Shown here: positions 10,332-19,280 of the stretch, piece by piece
Layout: every line of letters begins with the position of its first letter
Position numbering within the stretch: position 1 is the stretch's first letter
Source of the DNA: Desulfobulbus sp.
GTDB taxonomy: Bacteria > Desulfobacterota > Desulfobulbia > Desulfobulbales > Desulfobulbaceae
DNA: 64,000 bases
Assembly: GCA_003604995.1 (NCBI GenBank)
Contig: QZJD01000069.1
Coordinates: forward strand, 20,302-84,301
Direction: 5' to 3'
The notes under the pieces: model-generated
Seen by the model: only the letters and a program-made list of their open reading frames with translations
The model's database searches: none
What the model was told of the DNA's origin: nothing
Translations under genes and position numbers: made by a program

Positions 10332-10715
10332 CGACGTCCTTCAACCCCGTCTGTCCCGGCCGAGATCCGGAGAGCAACTCCATCTCCCCGCCCCCCGGCA
10401 TGGATGCCGCTTCTTCCCGGAGCGCCCTGTCATGCTGCATAGCCGGGCCTGCGCGGAACAGATCATCAAACTTCCTGCCCCCATCGCATCCCATTGTTTT
10501 TCCTTTAATAAAATACCAACCGCAGGCCTTTCCGTGCCACAATGTGCCTGCTTCCCCTTGCCATTCCTCAGCTCATTCTTATTGTTTCATGGGTAATGAT
10601 TATCCTTCTCGTTCAAACAGGGGTCGGTCCGCCCCTGTTTTGCAGACGCTGGCGAACAATTCAACGGGAAGGATCAGTCTCATTGAAAATTCAGGACAAT
10701 GCTGCAGGTATGATT

Positions 10716-12296
10716 ATGAAACATTTATTTCTCACCTGGGTCGTGACCGCCTTCGTTCTCTCCACTTTCTCCTGCGCCGCTGCCGATGATCCTCCGAACA
10801 ACCGCCCCTTCCTGGAACCTGTCTACAAACTCCTCCTGACCTCGCACCGCCCCCCGACCGTGCCTCCCGGAGGGTCGCATGCCGACCTGCTTTACAGCGA
10901 ATACCCGCAAAACTGTCTCGGCTGCCACACGGTGCAGGCCAATGAAATGTTCGGCTCAACCCATTATCAATGGCTGGGAAACGCGCCCGATATGGTGAAT
11001 GGCCCTGCAATTCTTCAGGGTAAGCTGACCAATGCCGTCAACAGTTACTGTATCAATATCGAAGGGAATTGGCCGGTATGCGGCTCCTGCCACGCCGGTC
11101 GCGGCAAGCGGCCCGACGATCCGGCGGCCGGCCTGGAGAACATCGACTGCCTGATCTGCCACAGTGAGGAATATGCCGCGGCCAGAATCCGCCTGCCGGA
11201 CGGCTCCCTGGGCGTAGAGAAGCCCCAGGACTCCATGGTCCGGAACATCCAGGCGCCGACCAGGGCCAACTGCTTGAAATGCCACGCCACGGCCGGGGGC
11301 GGCGACGGGGTGAAGCGAGGCGACCTCTCCCTGGCGACCATCGCCAACAGCGACCCCCATTTTGACGTGCACATGAACACTTCCGGCAGCGATCTCGCCT
11401 GCCAGTCCTGTCATGTCTTCATCGGCCACCGGGTCATCGGCAAGGGCTCGGATCTCCGGGCCACGGATGACCCGGGACGGGGTTCCGAGATCCAGTGCGT
11501 CAGCTGTCACGAAGGCAAGGATGGCGCAGGCGGCCATGACGATGCGACCATCGGCAGGCACGTAGCCCGGGTGGCCTGCCAGAGCTGCCACATCCCGACC
11601 TATGCCAAAGTTGCAACGGAAACCCACCGCGACTGGCGCAGCCATGATGACGGCAGTCCGGCCGACGGGGTGAGCGGGCCGGGACATCCTTTCACCCGCA
11701 AGGAAGCCAACCTCGTCCCGGTCTACCGATTCTGGAACCGGCTGAGCGACAATTATCTTCTCGGCGATGATGCCGCCCGGACCTACGATGCGGCAAAAAA
11801 TACCTACCCGACCTCCCGGCCCCTCGGCGATAACCGGGACGGCAAGCTCTATCCCTTCAAGTACAAAACCGCCAGCCAGCCGAAAACCCTCGGCGACGAC
11901 CGGCTGATTGCCCTGGATACCTTTGAATTCCTGAAGGGGACCGGCAATGTCGAGACCGCCATCGAAAAAGGCCTGCAGAACATGGGGTATTCCGCCGCCG
12001 AGCCCTACGAATGGATCGAGACCGATACCTATCAGATGCTCAATCATGGGGTGGCGCCCTCTTCCGCGGCGCTCACCTGCGTGAGCTGTCACGACAATCC
12101 CGCCCGGATGGACCTGCAGGGAGAGCTGGGCTACGGGTTGAAAGGAAGCAGCGGCACGGTCTGCACCCAATGTCATGGCCAGAAGTCAGGCGCCGATTTT
12201 GTGAAAATACATGACAAGCATGTCCAGTCCAAAAGGTATGACTGCTCCTGGTGTCATACTTTTTCAAGGCCGGAACGCGGTTTGACCATGCCGTAG
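10716..12296 (+). CDS. 10-CXXCH cytochrome, octaheme tetrathionate reductase (OTR)-family-like
   Basis: 10 CXXCH; OTR-like NCLGCHTVQ..HYQWLG..YCINIEGNWPVCGSCHAGRG; signal peptide at MKHLFLTWVVTAFVLSTFSCAAA. Confidence 0.75.
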   Translation: MKHLFLTWVVTAFVLSTFSCAAADDPPNNRPFLEPVYKLLLTSHRPPTVPPGGSHADLLYSEYPQNCLGCHTVQANEMFGSTHYQWLGNAPDMVNGPAILQGKLTNAVNSYCINIEGNWPVCGSCHAGRGKRPDDPAAGLENIDCLICHSEEYAAARIRLPDGSLGVEKPQDSMVRNIQAPTRANCLKCHATAGGGDGVKRGDLSLATIANSDPHFDVHMNTSGSDLACQSCHVFIGHRVIGKGSDLRATDDPGRGSEIQCVSCHEGKDGAGGHDDATIGRHVARVACQSCHIPTYAKVATETHRDWRSHDDGSPADGVSGPGHPFTRKEANLVPVYRFWNRLSDNYLLGDDAARTYDAAKNTYPTSRPLGDNRDGKLYPFKYKTASQPKTLGDDRLIALDTFEFLKGTGNVETAIEKGLQNMGYSAAEPYEWIETDTYQMLNHGVAPSSAALTCVSCHDNPARMDLQGELGYGLKGSSGTVCTQCHGQKSGADFVKIHDKHVQSKRYDCSWCHTFSRPERGLTMP

Positions 12297-12323
12297 CAAC
12301 GCGTCGTTACGGCCTGCGCCAGC

Positions 12324-12350
12324 AAAGGGGGCTGACCGCCCCCTTTTTTT
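12324..12350 (+). terminator. intrinsic terminator
   Basis: AAAGGGGGC-TGACC-GCCCCCTTTTTTT downstream of the cytochrome run. Confidence 0.8.
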
Positions 12351-12407
12351 CTTCCTCCATCCGGATTGTTTCCCGGCGTCCTGGCCCTTCGCAAACCCCG
12401 GCCTTTC

Positions 12408-13373
12408 CTAAAATCGTTCAAACCCTTGCTCGCCCAGGTCCGCTCTGTCGAGGGCCGCCGCCCGGGCCGGGGCGGACGCGCCGTTGCCCGCCGAATTTCG
12501 TCCGCGGGCGCCCAGCCTCTCCCTCACCTGAAAGAACGCGCATATGCCCTGGAGCTGTTCAGCCTGTGAGGACAATTCCTCGGCTACCCCCGCATTCTGC
12601 TGGATGACCTGGTTCAGCTGCTGGATCGCACTGTTGATCTCATTGGCGCCGCCCTTCTGTTCCTTTGATGCGGCGGTAATCTCCTGGACCAGTTCGGCTG
12701 TCCTTTGAATATCCGGAACCAGTTTCGCAAGAAGTCCGCCCGCGCGCTCAGCGACCGCCACGCTGGAATTCGACAGATCCATGATCTCGCCGGCGGACAC
12801 CTGGCTCCGCTCGGCAAGCTTTCGCACCTCGGCCGCCACGACCGCAAAGCCCTTGCCGTGCTCGCCGGCCCGCGCCGCCTCGATGGCCGCGTTCAGCGCG
12901 AGCAGATTGGTCTGGCGGGCTATTTCCTCGATGACTGAAATCCTGGAAGCAATGTCCTTCATGGCACTGACCGTTTTCGCAACCGCTTCTCCGCTTTCCT
13001 CGGCATCCGCGGCGGATTTCAAGGCAATCTTTTCGGTCTGCTGGACATTTTCCGCATTCTGCCTGATCGTAGCACTCATCTCCTCCACCGACGAGGACGC
13101 CTGCTCGGCCGTTCCCTGGGAGGTCTGCTGGGCAGCCTCGGAAAGATGCTCGCTGCCTGCGGCGACGTTGTCCGCCGCATTCTTGACCCCGAGAATAACT
13201 TCATTGAACTTCTCGATCATGGTTTTCATGGCCGCCATGAGCCGGCCGGCCTCATCGGCGCTCTCGATTTTGACCTCGACCGCGAGATCACCCCGGGCCA
13301 GCCTGTCCGCCGCGGCAATGCCCTGGTTCAAAGGCCGGGTGATGCTGCCGGCCAGAACCATGGCGAAGACCAC
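12408..13373 (-). CDS. methyl-accepting chemotaxis protein, C-terminal part (likely 5'-truncated)
   Basis: HAMP and MCP signalling hairpin ([43 protein letters not shown]). Upstream in-frame stop at 13494-13496 precludes a full sensor domain. Confidence 0.8.
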   Translation of the reverse strand: MVFAMVLAGSITRPLNQGIAAADRLARGDLAVEVKIESADEAGRLMAAMKTMIEKFNEVILGVKNAADNVAAGSEHLSEAAQQTSQGTAEQASSSVEEMSATIRQNAENVQQTEKIALKSAADAEESGEAVAKTVSAMKDIASRISVIEEIARQTNLLALNAAIEAARAGEHGKGFAVVAAEVRKLAERSQVSAGEIMDLSNSSVAVAERAGGLLAKLVPDIQRTAELVQEITAASKEQKGGANEINSAIQQLNQVIQQNAGVAEELSSQAEQLQGICAFFQVRERLGARGRNSAGNGASAPARAAALDRADLGEQGFERF

Positions 13374-13542
13374 GGAGCCGATGGCGGCTATGGCAAAGAG
13401 GAGGACCTGGAGGTTTCTCTTTTGCCGCAGACCCGATATCTCCTTGTCCTTGGTCTCGGTGGCAATTGCTCGGTATTTCGGACTGTCGCCAGGTTATTAT
13501 TTTGAATCTCGCTGAGGTCGGGCCGCGCCCACAAATAACAAA

Positions 13543-13569
13543 AGGCCCTGCATGTTGCATGCAGGGCCT
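13543..13569 (-). terminator. intrinsic terminator of the SHOCT gene
   Basis: Perfect 12-bp stem AGGCCCTGCATG..CATGCAGGGCCT followed on minus strand by TTTTGTTATTT. Confidence 0.75.
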
Positions 13570-13599
13570 CTGCCATGGCCAGGAATGGTCCGAACGAAA

Positions 13600-13857
13600 C
13601 TACCGGTTCAGGATTTCGCGCATCCGCTGATACTCCTCAGCCGAGATCTCGCCGCGGGCATACCGGACCCGGAGGATTTCCAGGGAATCGTTGCTGTCCC
13701 GGTGCGCATGGTCGCGTCCAATAGAGGGGCGGGCGAGGCGGACCAGGACCATGCCAACAATAATAACCAGCAGCGCGGCAATAAGCAGGCCGAAGGGGCC
13801 GTGACCGAAAAACCAGCCGCCATGCGCAAAGGGAAGACCCGAGATACAGTATCCCAT
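13600..13857 (-). CDS. SHOCT domain-containing small membrane protein
   Basis: TM segment and C-terminal LRVRYARGEISAEEYQRMREIL. Confidence 0.75.
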   Translation of the reverse strand: MGYCISGLPFAHGGWFFGHGPFGLLIAALLVIIVGMVLVRLARPSIGRDHAHRDSNDSLEILRVRYARGEISAEEYQRMREILNR

Positions 13858-13895
13858 TTTTTCCTCCGTATCAAAAATGATGAATTGTCAGCTGA

Positions 13896-14351
13896 TCAGC
13901 GGCAGGGGCCATTGCCGGGGCCGCAGCCCTGTCCGTAGCCGGGACCGTTGCCGCCGCGACAGCCGCCGCCGAAGCCACGCGGACCGTTACAGAGCTGGCC
14001 GCCGGTGCCGGGACCGCTGATATTAGCCTCCCGGGCGATCTCCGCCACCTTTTCCTGATTGTCGACGATGGTCGCGGTCAATTCGCGCACCCGCTTGGCA
14101 TCAGGCTCCTTGCCGGCCATCAGGGCGTCCAGTTCGGCGCGGTCCACCGCGATGGTCTTGCGCAGAGCCGCGGTGTCGTCCAGGAATTTCTTGTAGTCGG
14201 CATCATTGACATTCGCGCTGTAGCCGCCGCCCCAGCCGCGCATGCCGCAACCGCCGCCACCGGGACCATAACCCACCGCAAAGGCGCTGACCGCGGACAA
14301 GACCAGACCGATAATTGCCACACCAATCACTGTTTTCATTCCTTTGTTCAT
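13896..14351 (-). CDS. ZraP/Spy-like periplasmic metal-binding protein
   Basis: Signal peptide, helical LDDTAALRKTIAVDRAELDALMAGKEPDAKRVRELTATIVDNQEKVAEIA, Gly/Cys-rich tail; ATG 14351 behind TGGAGG. Confidence 0.7.
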   Translation of the reverse strand: MNKGMKTVIGVAIIGLVLSAVSAFAVGYGPGGGGCGMRGWGGGYSANVNDADYKKFLDDTAALRKTIAVDRAELDALMAGKEPDAKRVRELTATIVDNQEKVAEIAREANISGPGTGGQLCNGPRGFGGGCRGGNGPGYGQGCGPGNGPCR

Positions 14352-14401
14352 GAGAACCTCCATTCAATTTTAAGGATAAGGGTTGCAGTTACCTCAAACA
14401 T

Positions 14402-14417
14402 TACAAAATGTGTGCCA
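14402..14417 (-). promoter_or_regulatory. putative sigma-54 (-24/-12) promoter of the zraP-like gene
   Basis: Minus strand TGGCAC-ACATT-TTGTA versus consensus TGGCAC-N5-TTGCW. Confidence 0.7.
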
Positions 14418-14513
14418 GTTTTTGGAAAAATAACATAATTTGTTGAAATTACATAATTTCTATCTATGCCCCCCTGATGTTCTCTTGCCAGAAGGGCCTT
14501 TATTGTTTATAAA

Positions 14514-14552
14514 TTGGACAATAGGAAAAATAAGTGTCCAAAATTTAGACAC
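14514..14552. promoter_or_regulatory. inverted-repeat cluster, candidate activator site
   Basis: TTGGACA(14514-14520)...TGTCCAA(14535-14541) and GTGTC..GACAC(14534-14552). Confidence 0.5.
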
Positions 14553-14576
14553 TCAATCCCTGTGAGAGCCTCCTGC

Positions 14577-16379
14577 ATGTCCTCTTCACCATCGGCCCAG
14601 CGAGGGCTGATCACCACCTGGATCATCATCGGCACCGGACTGATTCTGGTCGCGGCGATGAGTGTCCTGGCCATGGTCAACTACAACCGGGAAAAAGAGG
14701 TGATGGAGCAGGTGCTCCGGGAAAAAGGAGCGGCGCTGATCCGCTCCTTTGAAGCCGGCGCCAGGACAGGGATGATGGGGATGTTCGGCGGCGAGTCCCG
14801 GCTGCAGACCCTGCTCACCGAGACCGCGGCCCAGGAGGATATCCTCTATATCGCCCTGGTGGACAGAACCGGCCAGATCCTTGCCCACAACGAGCCGGAG
14901 ACCATCGGCACGCACTTTGCCGACGCCGGGACAATGAAGACCCTGGCCGCGACTCCGCAAACCGGCTGGCGAATCATCGAGGAAGCAGGAAAGGCGGTTT
15001 CCTTCGAAGTCTACAAAGTCTTCCAGCCGCTGCGGCCCAGGCCTTCCTCACCCCGGCAGCACGACATGATGCACCGCCGCGGCGAGGGACGGGAAGGGGT
15101 CTGGTGCCAGCCGGGCTGGCTGGAAGGCCTGCCCGAGGAGCGCATTCTTGATCCCGATGATCGGCCGCTGATCTTCATCGGCATGGATCCGGGCCCCTAT
15201 GTGGACGCCATGGCCAAGGAGTTCCGGCAAACGCTCCTGACTTCCGGCCTGATCGTGCTTCTCGGCCTGGCCGGCGTGGTGTCGCTTTTCTGGGCGCAGA
15301 GCTCCCGCCGGTCGCGCAAGCTCCTCCAGGATACCCGTGCCTTTGCCGCGGAAATGGTGGCCAACCTGCCGGAAGGGATCATCGTGGCCGGACCGGATCG
15401 GAAGATCACCTTCCTCAACCCCATCGCCGCGGGCATGCTGGGCATAGGCGACCGGCAGACCGTGGGATTGGTAGTGGCGGCCCTCCTGCCTCCAGACCTG
15501 GCCGTCCTGTTTGATGATTGCGCAAAGCAGCGGCGAATCCTCTCCAAAGAGCTGACCCTTGCCGGTACGGATGGCCGGGAACGGAACCTGTCCGTCAACT
15601 GCACCGGGATCACCACCGAAGACGGAGACACGGTGGGAACCATGCTCATTCTTCACGACCTCACCGAGATCAAACAGCTGCAGGCATCCCTGCAGAAGCA
15701 GGAAAAGCTGGCGGCCATCGGCAACCTTGCCGCGGGCGTGGCCCACGAGGTGCGTAACCCGCTCAGTTCGATCAAGGGCTATGCCACCTATTTCGCCTCC
15801 CTGTTCGAGGAGGGCAGCGAGCGAAAAAAGGCCGCCGAGGTGATGAGCGCCGAGGTGGAACGGCTGAACCGGGTCATCTCCGAACTGCTGGAGATCGCCC
15901 GCCCCTCGGACATCAAGCCCAAGGCCACCGACGTTTCCTTTCTCCTCGCCTCGTCCCTGCGTCTGGTCCAGCAGGAGGCGGAGAGCGCCGGGGTTAGCCT
16001 TAAAACCGACATCAGCGACGGGCTGCCGCCCTTTGCCCTGGATCCGGACCGCCTGAGCCAGGCCCTGCTCAATCTCTACATCAATGCCATCCAGGCCATG
16101 CCCTCCGGCGGCCAGCTGGCGGTCAGCGCGGCGCAGAGCAGCGCCGGTCTCGAGATTACGGTGAGCGACAGCGGGGCGGGCATCCGCCCCGAGGAGGTCG
16201 ACAAAATTTTCGACCCCTACTATACGACCAAGAATACGGGCACCGGCCTGGGCCTGGCCGTGGTACAGAAGGTGGTGGAGGCCCACGGCGGCGCCATTCA
16301 GGTGCGCAGCGAAACCGGCCGGGGCACCAGCTTCACCATCACCCTGCCCGGAAAGGAACCCGAGGAAAAACGGCCATGA
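14577..16379 (+). CDS. two-component sensor histidine kinase (ZraS/HydH-like)
   Basis: TM, periplasmic sensor, PAS, HisKA (VAHEVRNPLSSIKGYATYF), HATPase_c (DSGAGIRPEEVDKIFDPYYTTKNTGTGLGLAV). Confidence 0.88.
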   Translation: MSSSPSAQRGLITTWIIIGTGLILVAAMSVLAMVNYNREKEVMEQVLREKGAALIRSFEAGARTGMMGMFGGESRLQTLLTETAAQEDILYIALVDRTGQILAHNEPETIGTHFADAGTMKTLAATPQTGWRIIEEAGKAVSFEVYKVFQPLRPRPSSPRQHDMMHRRGEGREGVWCQPGWLEGLPEERILDPDDRPLIFIGMDPGPYVDAMAKEFRQTLLTSGLIVLLGLAGVVSLFWAQSSRRSRKLLQDTRAFAAEMVANLPEGIIVAGPDRKITFLNPIAAGMLGIGDRQTVGLVVAALLPPDLAVLFDDCAKQRRILSKELTLAGTDGRERNLSVNCTGITTEDGDTVGTMLILHDLTEIKQLQASLQKQEKLAAIGNLAAGVAHEVRNPLSSIKGYATYFASLFEEGSERKKAAEVMSAEVERLNRVISELLEIARPSDIKPKATDVSFLLASSLRLVQQEAESAGVSLKTDISDGLPPFALDPDRLSQALLNLYINAIQAMPSGGQLAVSAAQSSAGLEITVSDSGAGIRPEEVDKIFDPYYTTKNTGTGLGLAVVQKVVEAHGGAIQVRSETGRGTSFTITLPGKEPEEKRP

Positions 16380-17755
16380 GCGGCGCCCTGCTGGTGGTAG
16401 ACGACGACCGGGCCCACCTGTCCATGCTGCGAACGGTCCTCGCCGGCTGGGGGTACCGGGTGACCGGGGTGGAGGACGGGGGCGAGGCGGTGGCCGCGGT
16501 CCGGGAACGGCCCTTTGACGGCGTGCTCATGGACGTGCGCATGGCCAAGGTGGGCGGCATCGAGGCCCTGCAGCGGATCAAGGCCTACAACCCGGCGATC
16601 CCGGTGATCATCATGACCGCCTACTCATCGGTGGATACCGCGGTGGAGGCCATGAAGCGCGGGGCCTACGATTACCTGACCAAGCCGCTGAACTTCGACG
16701 ATCTGCGCTTCACCCTGGAACGGGCCCTGGAGCACATGGCCCTGGCCAGGGAAAACAAGTCCCTGCGGGAGCAGCTTGCCGGGGACGCGGTGCTGGGCGG
16801 AATCATCGGCGCAAGCAAGGTCATGCGCGACCTGCTCGATACCGTGGTTACCGTTGCCGTCACCGAGGCCACCGTGCTGATCACCGGTGAGAGCGGCACC
16901 GGCAAGGAGCTGATCGCCCGGGCCATCCATGCCAACAGTGCCCGCCGGGAAGGCCCCCTGGTCACCGTCAACTGTGCCGCCCTGACCGACACCCTGCTGG
17001 AGTCCGAGCTGTTCGGCCACGAGAAGGGCGCCTTTACCGGCGCGGACCGCAAGCGCGACGGCCGCTTCATGCAGGCCCAGGACGGCAGCATCTTTCTCGA
17101 CGAGGTGGGCGAGATCCCCCTGGCCATGCAGGCCAAGCTCCTGCGCGCCATCCAGGAACGCGAAATCCAGCGGCTGGGCAGCGACTCCGTGCTCAAGGTG
17201 GACGTCCGGATCATCGCCGCCACCAACCGCGACCTCCTCGCCGACGTTCAGGCCGGCAGGTTCCGCGAGGACCTCTACTACCGGCTGAACGTGGTCAACC
17301 TGCGGATGCCGGCCCTGCGCGAACGCAGCGAGGACATCCCCCTGCTGGCCCGCCATTTCCTGGAACGATTCGCCGCCAGGAACCGCAAGGAGGTCAAAGG
17401 GTTCACCCCGGCGGCCATGGATATCCTGGTCCGTTACCCCTGGCCGGGCAACGTCCGGGAGTTGGAAAACGCCTTGGAGCGGGCGGTGATCATGGCGGTG
17501 GGCGACTACCTGACCGAGCGAGAACTGCCGACCAATATCGTCGCCCTGGTACGCGGCGGCCGGGCGGCGGAAGCGCAGCCTTCCTCCATGGCCGGGCTGG
17601 CCCTGGAGGAGGTCGAAAAGGCGGCGATCAGCCAGACCCTCAAGGAAACCGGCTGGAACAAGAGTGAGGCGGCCAAGCTCCTGGGGATCACCCGTACCAC
17701 CCTCAACAGCAAGATCAAAAAATACGGGATACTCGAGAACGATCCGGCCCGATAA
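16376..17755 (+). CDS. sigma-54-dependent response regulator (ZraR/HydG-like)
   Basis: Receiver domain, AAA+ GESGTGKELIARAIH and ELFGHEKGAFTGA, C-terminal Fis HTH; ATGA overlap with kinase gene. Confidence 0.92.
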   Translation: MSGALLVVDDDRAHLSMLRTVLAGWGYRVTGVEDGGEAVAAVRERPFDGVLMDVRMAKVGGIEALQRIKAYNPAIPVIIMTAYSSVDTAVEAMKRGAYDYLTKPLNFDDLRFTLERALEHMALARENKSLREQLAGDAVLGGIIGASKVMRDLLDTVVTVAVTEATVLITGESGTGKELIARAIHANSARREGPLVTVNCAALTDTLLESELFGHEKGAFTGADRKRDGRFMQAQDGSIFLDEVGEIPLAMQAKLLRAIQEREIQRLGSDSVLKVDVRIIAATNRDLLADVQAGRFREDLYYRLNVVNLRMPALRERSEDIPLLARHFLERFAARNRKEVKGFTPAAMDILVRYPWPGNVRELENALERAVIMAVGDYLTERELPTNIVALVRGGRAAEAQPSSMAGLALEEVEKAAISQTLKETGWNKSEAAKLLGITRTTLNSKIKKYGILENDPAR

Positions 17756-17796
17756 CGAAGTAAAAACAAAGCGGGGGGAGCCCGCAAGGAGGAACC

Positions 17797-19200
17797 ATGC
17801 ATCCGCACATCTGTCGACCGATCATCTTGTGCTGCCTGCTGGTGCTGCTGGCCCACGGCCCGGCCGGCGCCCTGACCTATGCACCCGGCTTCAGTCTGGA
17901 CAAGATCCCTGACCCGCTGGCCGCGGTCAACCCGGAATATCCCCTCCTGGCCATGGCCCGGCCCTTGGCGGGAGTGCCCTTTTACGACCTCCGCTTCGGC
18001 ACGGTCCTGACCAGGGCGACCCAGGCCACCAATCTGCGCCACGAGTACGCCCGCTTCGACCCGTTCAACGCCGACCGGTCGATGCTCATCCTCCACGAGA
18101 TCTTTAACGGCGATTTCGTGGTCTATCGCACCACCGGCTTCCCCTATGACGCGGCCGCCAACCGGGTCACCGCCCTCCATCCCCTGGAGGAGCCGCGCTG
18201 GGACCCGGTGGAGCCGAACACGGTCTGGGGCTTTGAGGGATTCCGCATTCTGAAAATGGACATGGCGACCGAGCAGTTCAGCACGGTCAAGGATTTCGCC
18301 GCCGACCCGGTCATCGGACCCCTGATCAGCTCGAACCCGCACCTGGGCCTGTACCGGATCACCACCTTGCAGGAAGGGGAATCCTCCACGGACAAGCGCT
18401 ACTGGGCCCTCGCCCTCCAGGGTAGCGCCGACGGCGACCGGCTCCAGTACCTGTTCTGCTGGGACCGGGTGCTGAACCAGGTAGTGGGGGTGACCCCCCT
18501 GAGCGGCGAGGAGGCGGCCCTGGTCGACTGGGTGGGGATGTCGCCGCAGGGCAACTGGGTCCTGATCGGCGGCGACCTCGGCAGCGGCCGGACCGCCGGG
18601 CTGACCATCGCCAACCGTGAGCTGACCACCTTCCACAAGCTGGCCCCGGCCACCGCCCACGCGGACGTCGGTCTGGACAGCCAGGGCAAGGAGGTGGTGG
18701 TCATGCAGAACACGGCCACCGACTACATCGACCTGATCCCCCTCGCCCAGGACACCCTGCCGGTGATCAGCTTTGAGGGATATGCCGCCAGCACCATCGT
18801 CCCCCTGCTCCGCCTCTACTATGCCGGCGACGGCAACGGCTTCCAGGGCGGGGTGCACATCTCCTGCAACTGCGACGGCTGGTGCGTCGTCTCCACCTAT
18901 ACCGCACCGGACCTGCCCGAACAGAACTGGCTGGACCGCACCATCGTCCTGACCCGCCTGGACCGGAACAGCCCGGCCGCCTGGTACCTGGCCAAGGTGT
19001 ACAACACCAGCGGCTCCTACTGGGAGGAAACCCACGCCACCATGAGCAGCGACGGCAGCAAGGTGGTCTGGGCCTCCAACTGGGGACAGGATGTTGGGCT
19101 GGAACAGGTCTTTGTCATGCAGCTGGACATGCCGCCCCTGCCCGGGACGGGACCGGCACGGCGAGGCCTGCCCTGGAGCCTGCTCCTGCTGAAAGATTAG
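17797..19200 (+). CDS. secreted hypothetical protein, possible beta-propeller
   Basis: 467 aa, signal peptide, repetitive beta-rich sequence, RBS AAGGAGG; C-terminus GLPWSLLLLKD. Confidence 0.6.
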   Translation: MHPHICRPIILCCLLVLLAHGPAGALTYAPGFSLDKIPDPLAAVNPEYPLLAMARPLAGVPFYDLRFGTVLTRATQATNLRHEYARFDPFNADRSMLILHEIFNGDFVVYRTTGFPYDAAANRVTALHPLEEPRWDPVEPNTVWGFEGFRILKMDMATEQFSTVKDFAADPVIGPLISSNPHLGLYRITTLQEGESSTDKRYWALALQGSADGDRLQYLFCWDRVLNQVVGVTPLSGEEAALVDWVGMSPQGNWVLIGGDLGSGRTAGLTIANRELTTFHKLAPATAHADVGLDSQGKEVVVMQNTATDYIDLIPLAQDTLPVISFEGYAASTIVPLLRLYYAGDGNGFQGGVHISCNCDGWCVVSTYTAPDLPEQNWLDRTIVLTRLDRNSPAAWYLAKVYNTSGSYWEETHATMSSDGSKVVWASNWGQDVGLEQVFVMQLDMPPLPGTGPARRGLPWSLLLLKD

Positions 19201-19280
19201 CGGAGATGCTGTCCACCAGGCATCAGCTCCGGACCTGGCCCTTCAGCGATCAGGAACAGAGCGCACCCCGGTTGAGCTCT

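Noticed and set aside
17506-19035. 509-aa minus-strand ORF
   Set aside because: Antisense to the response regulator end and the 467-aa secreted protein; no supporting motif.
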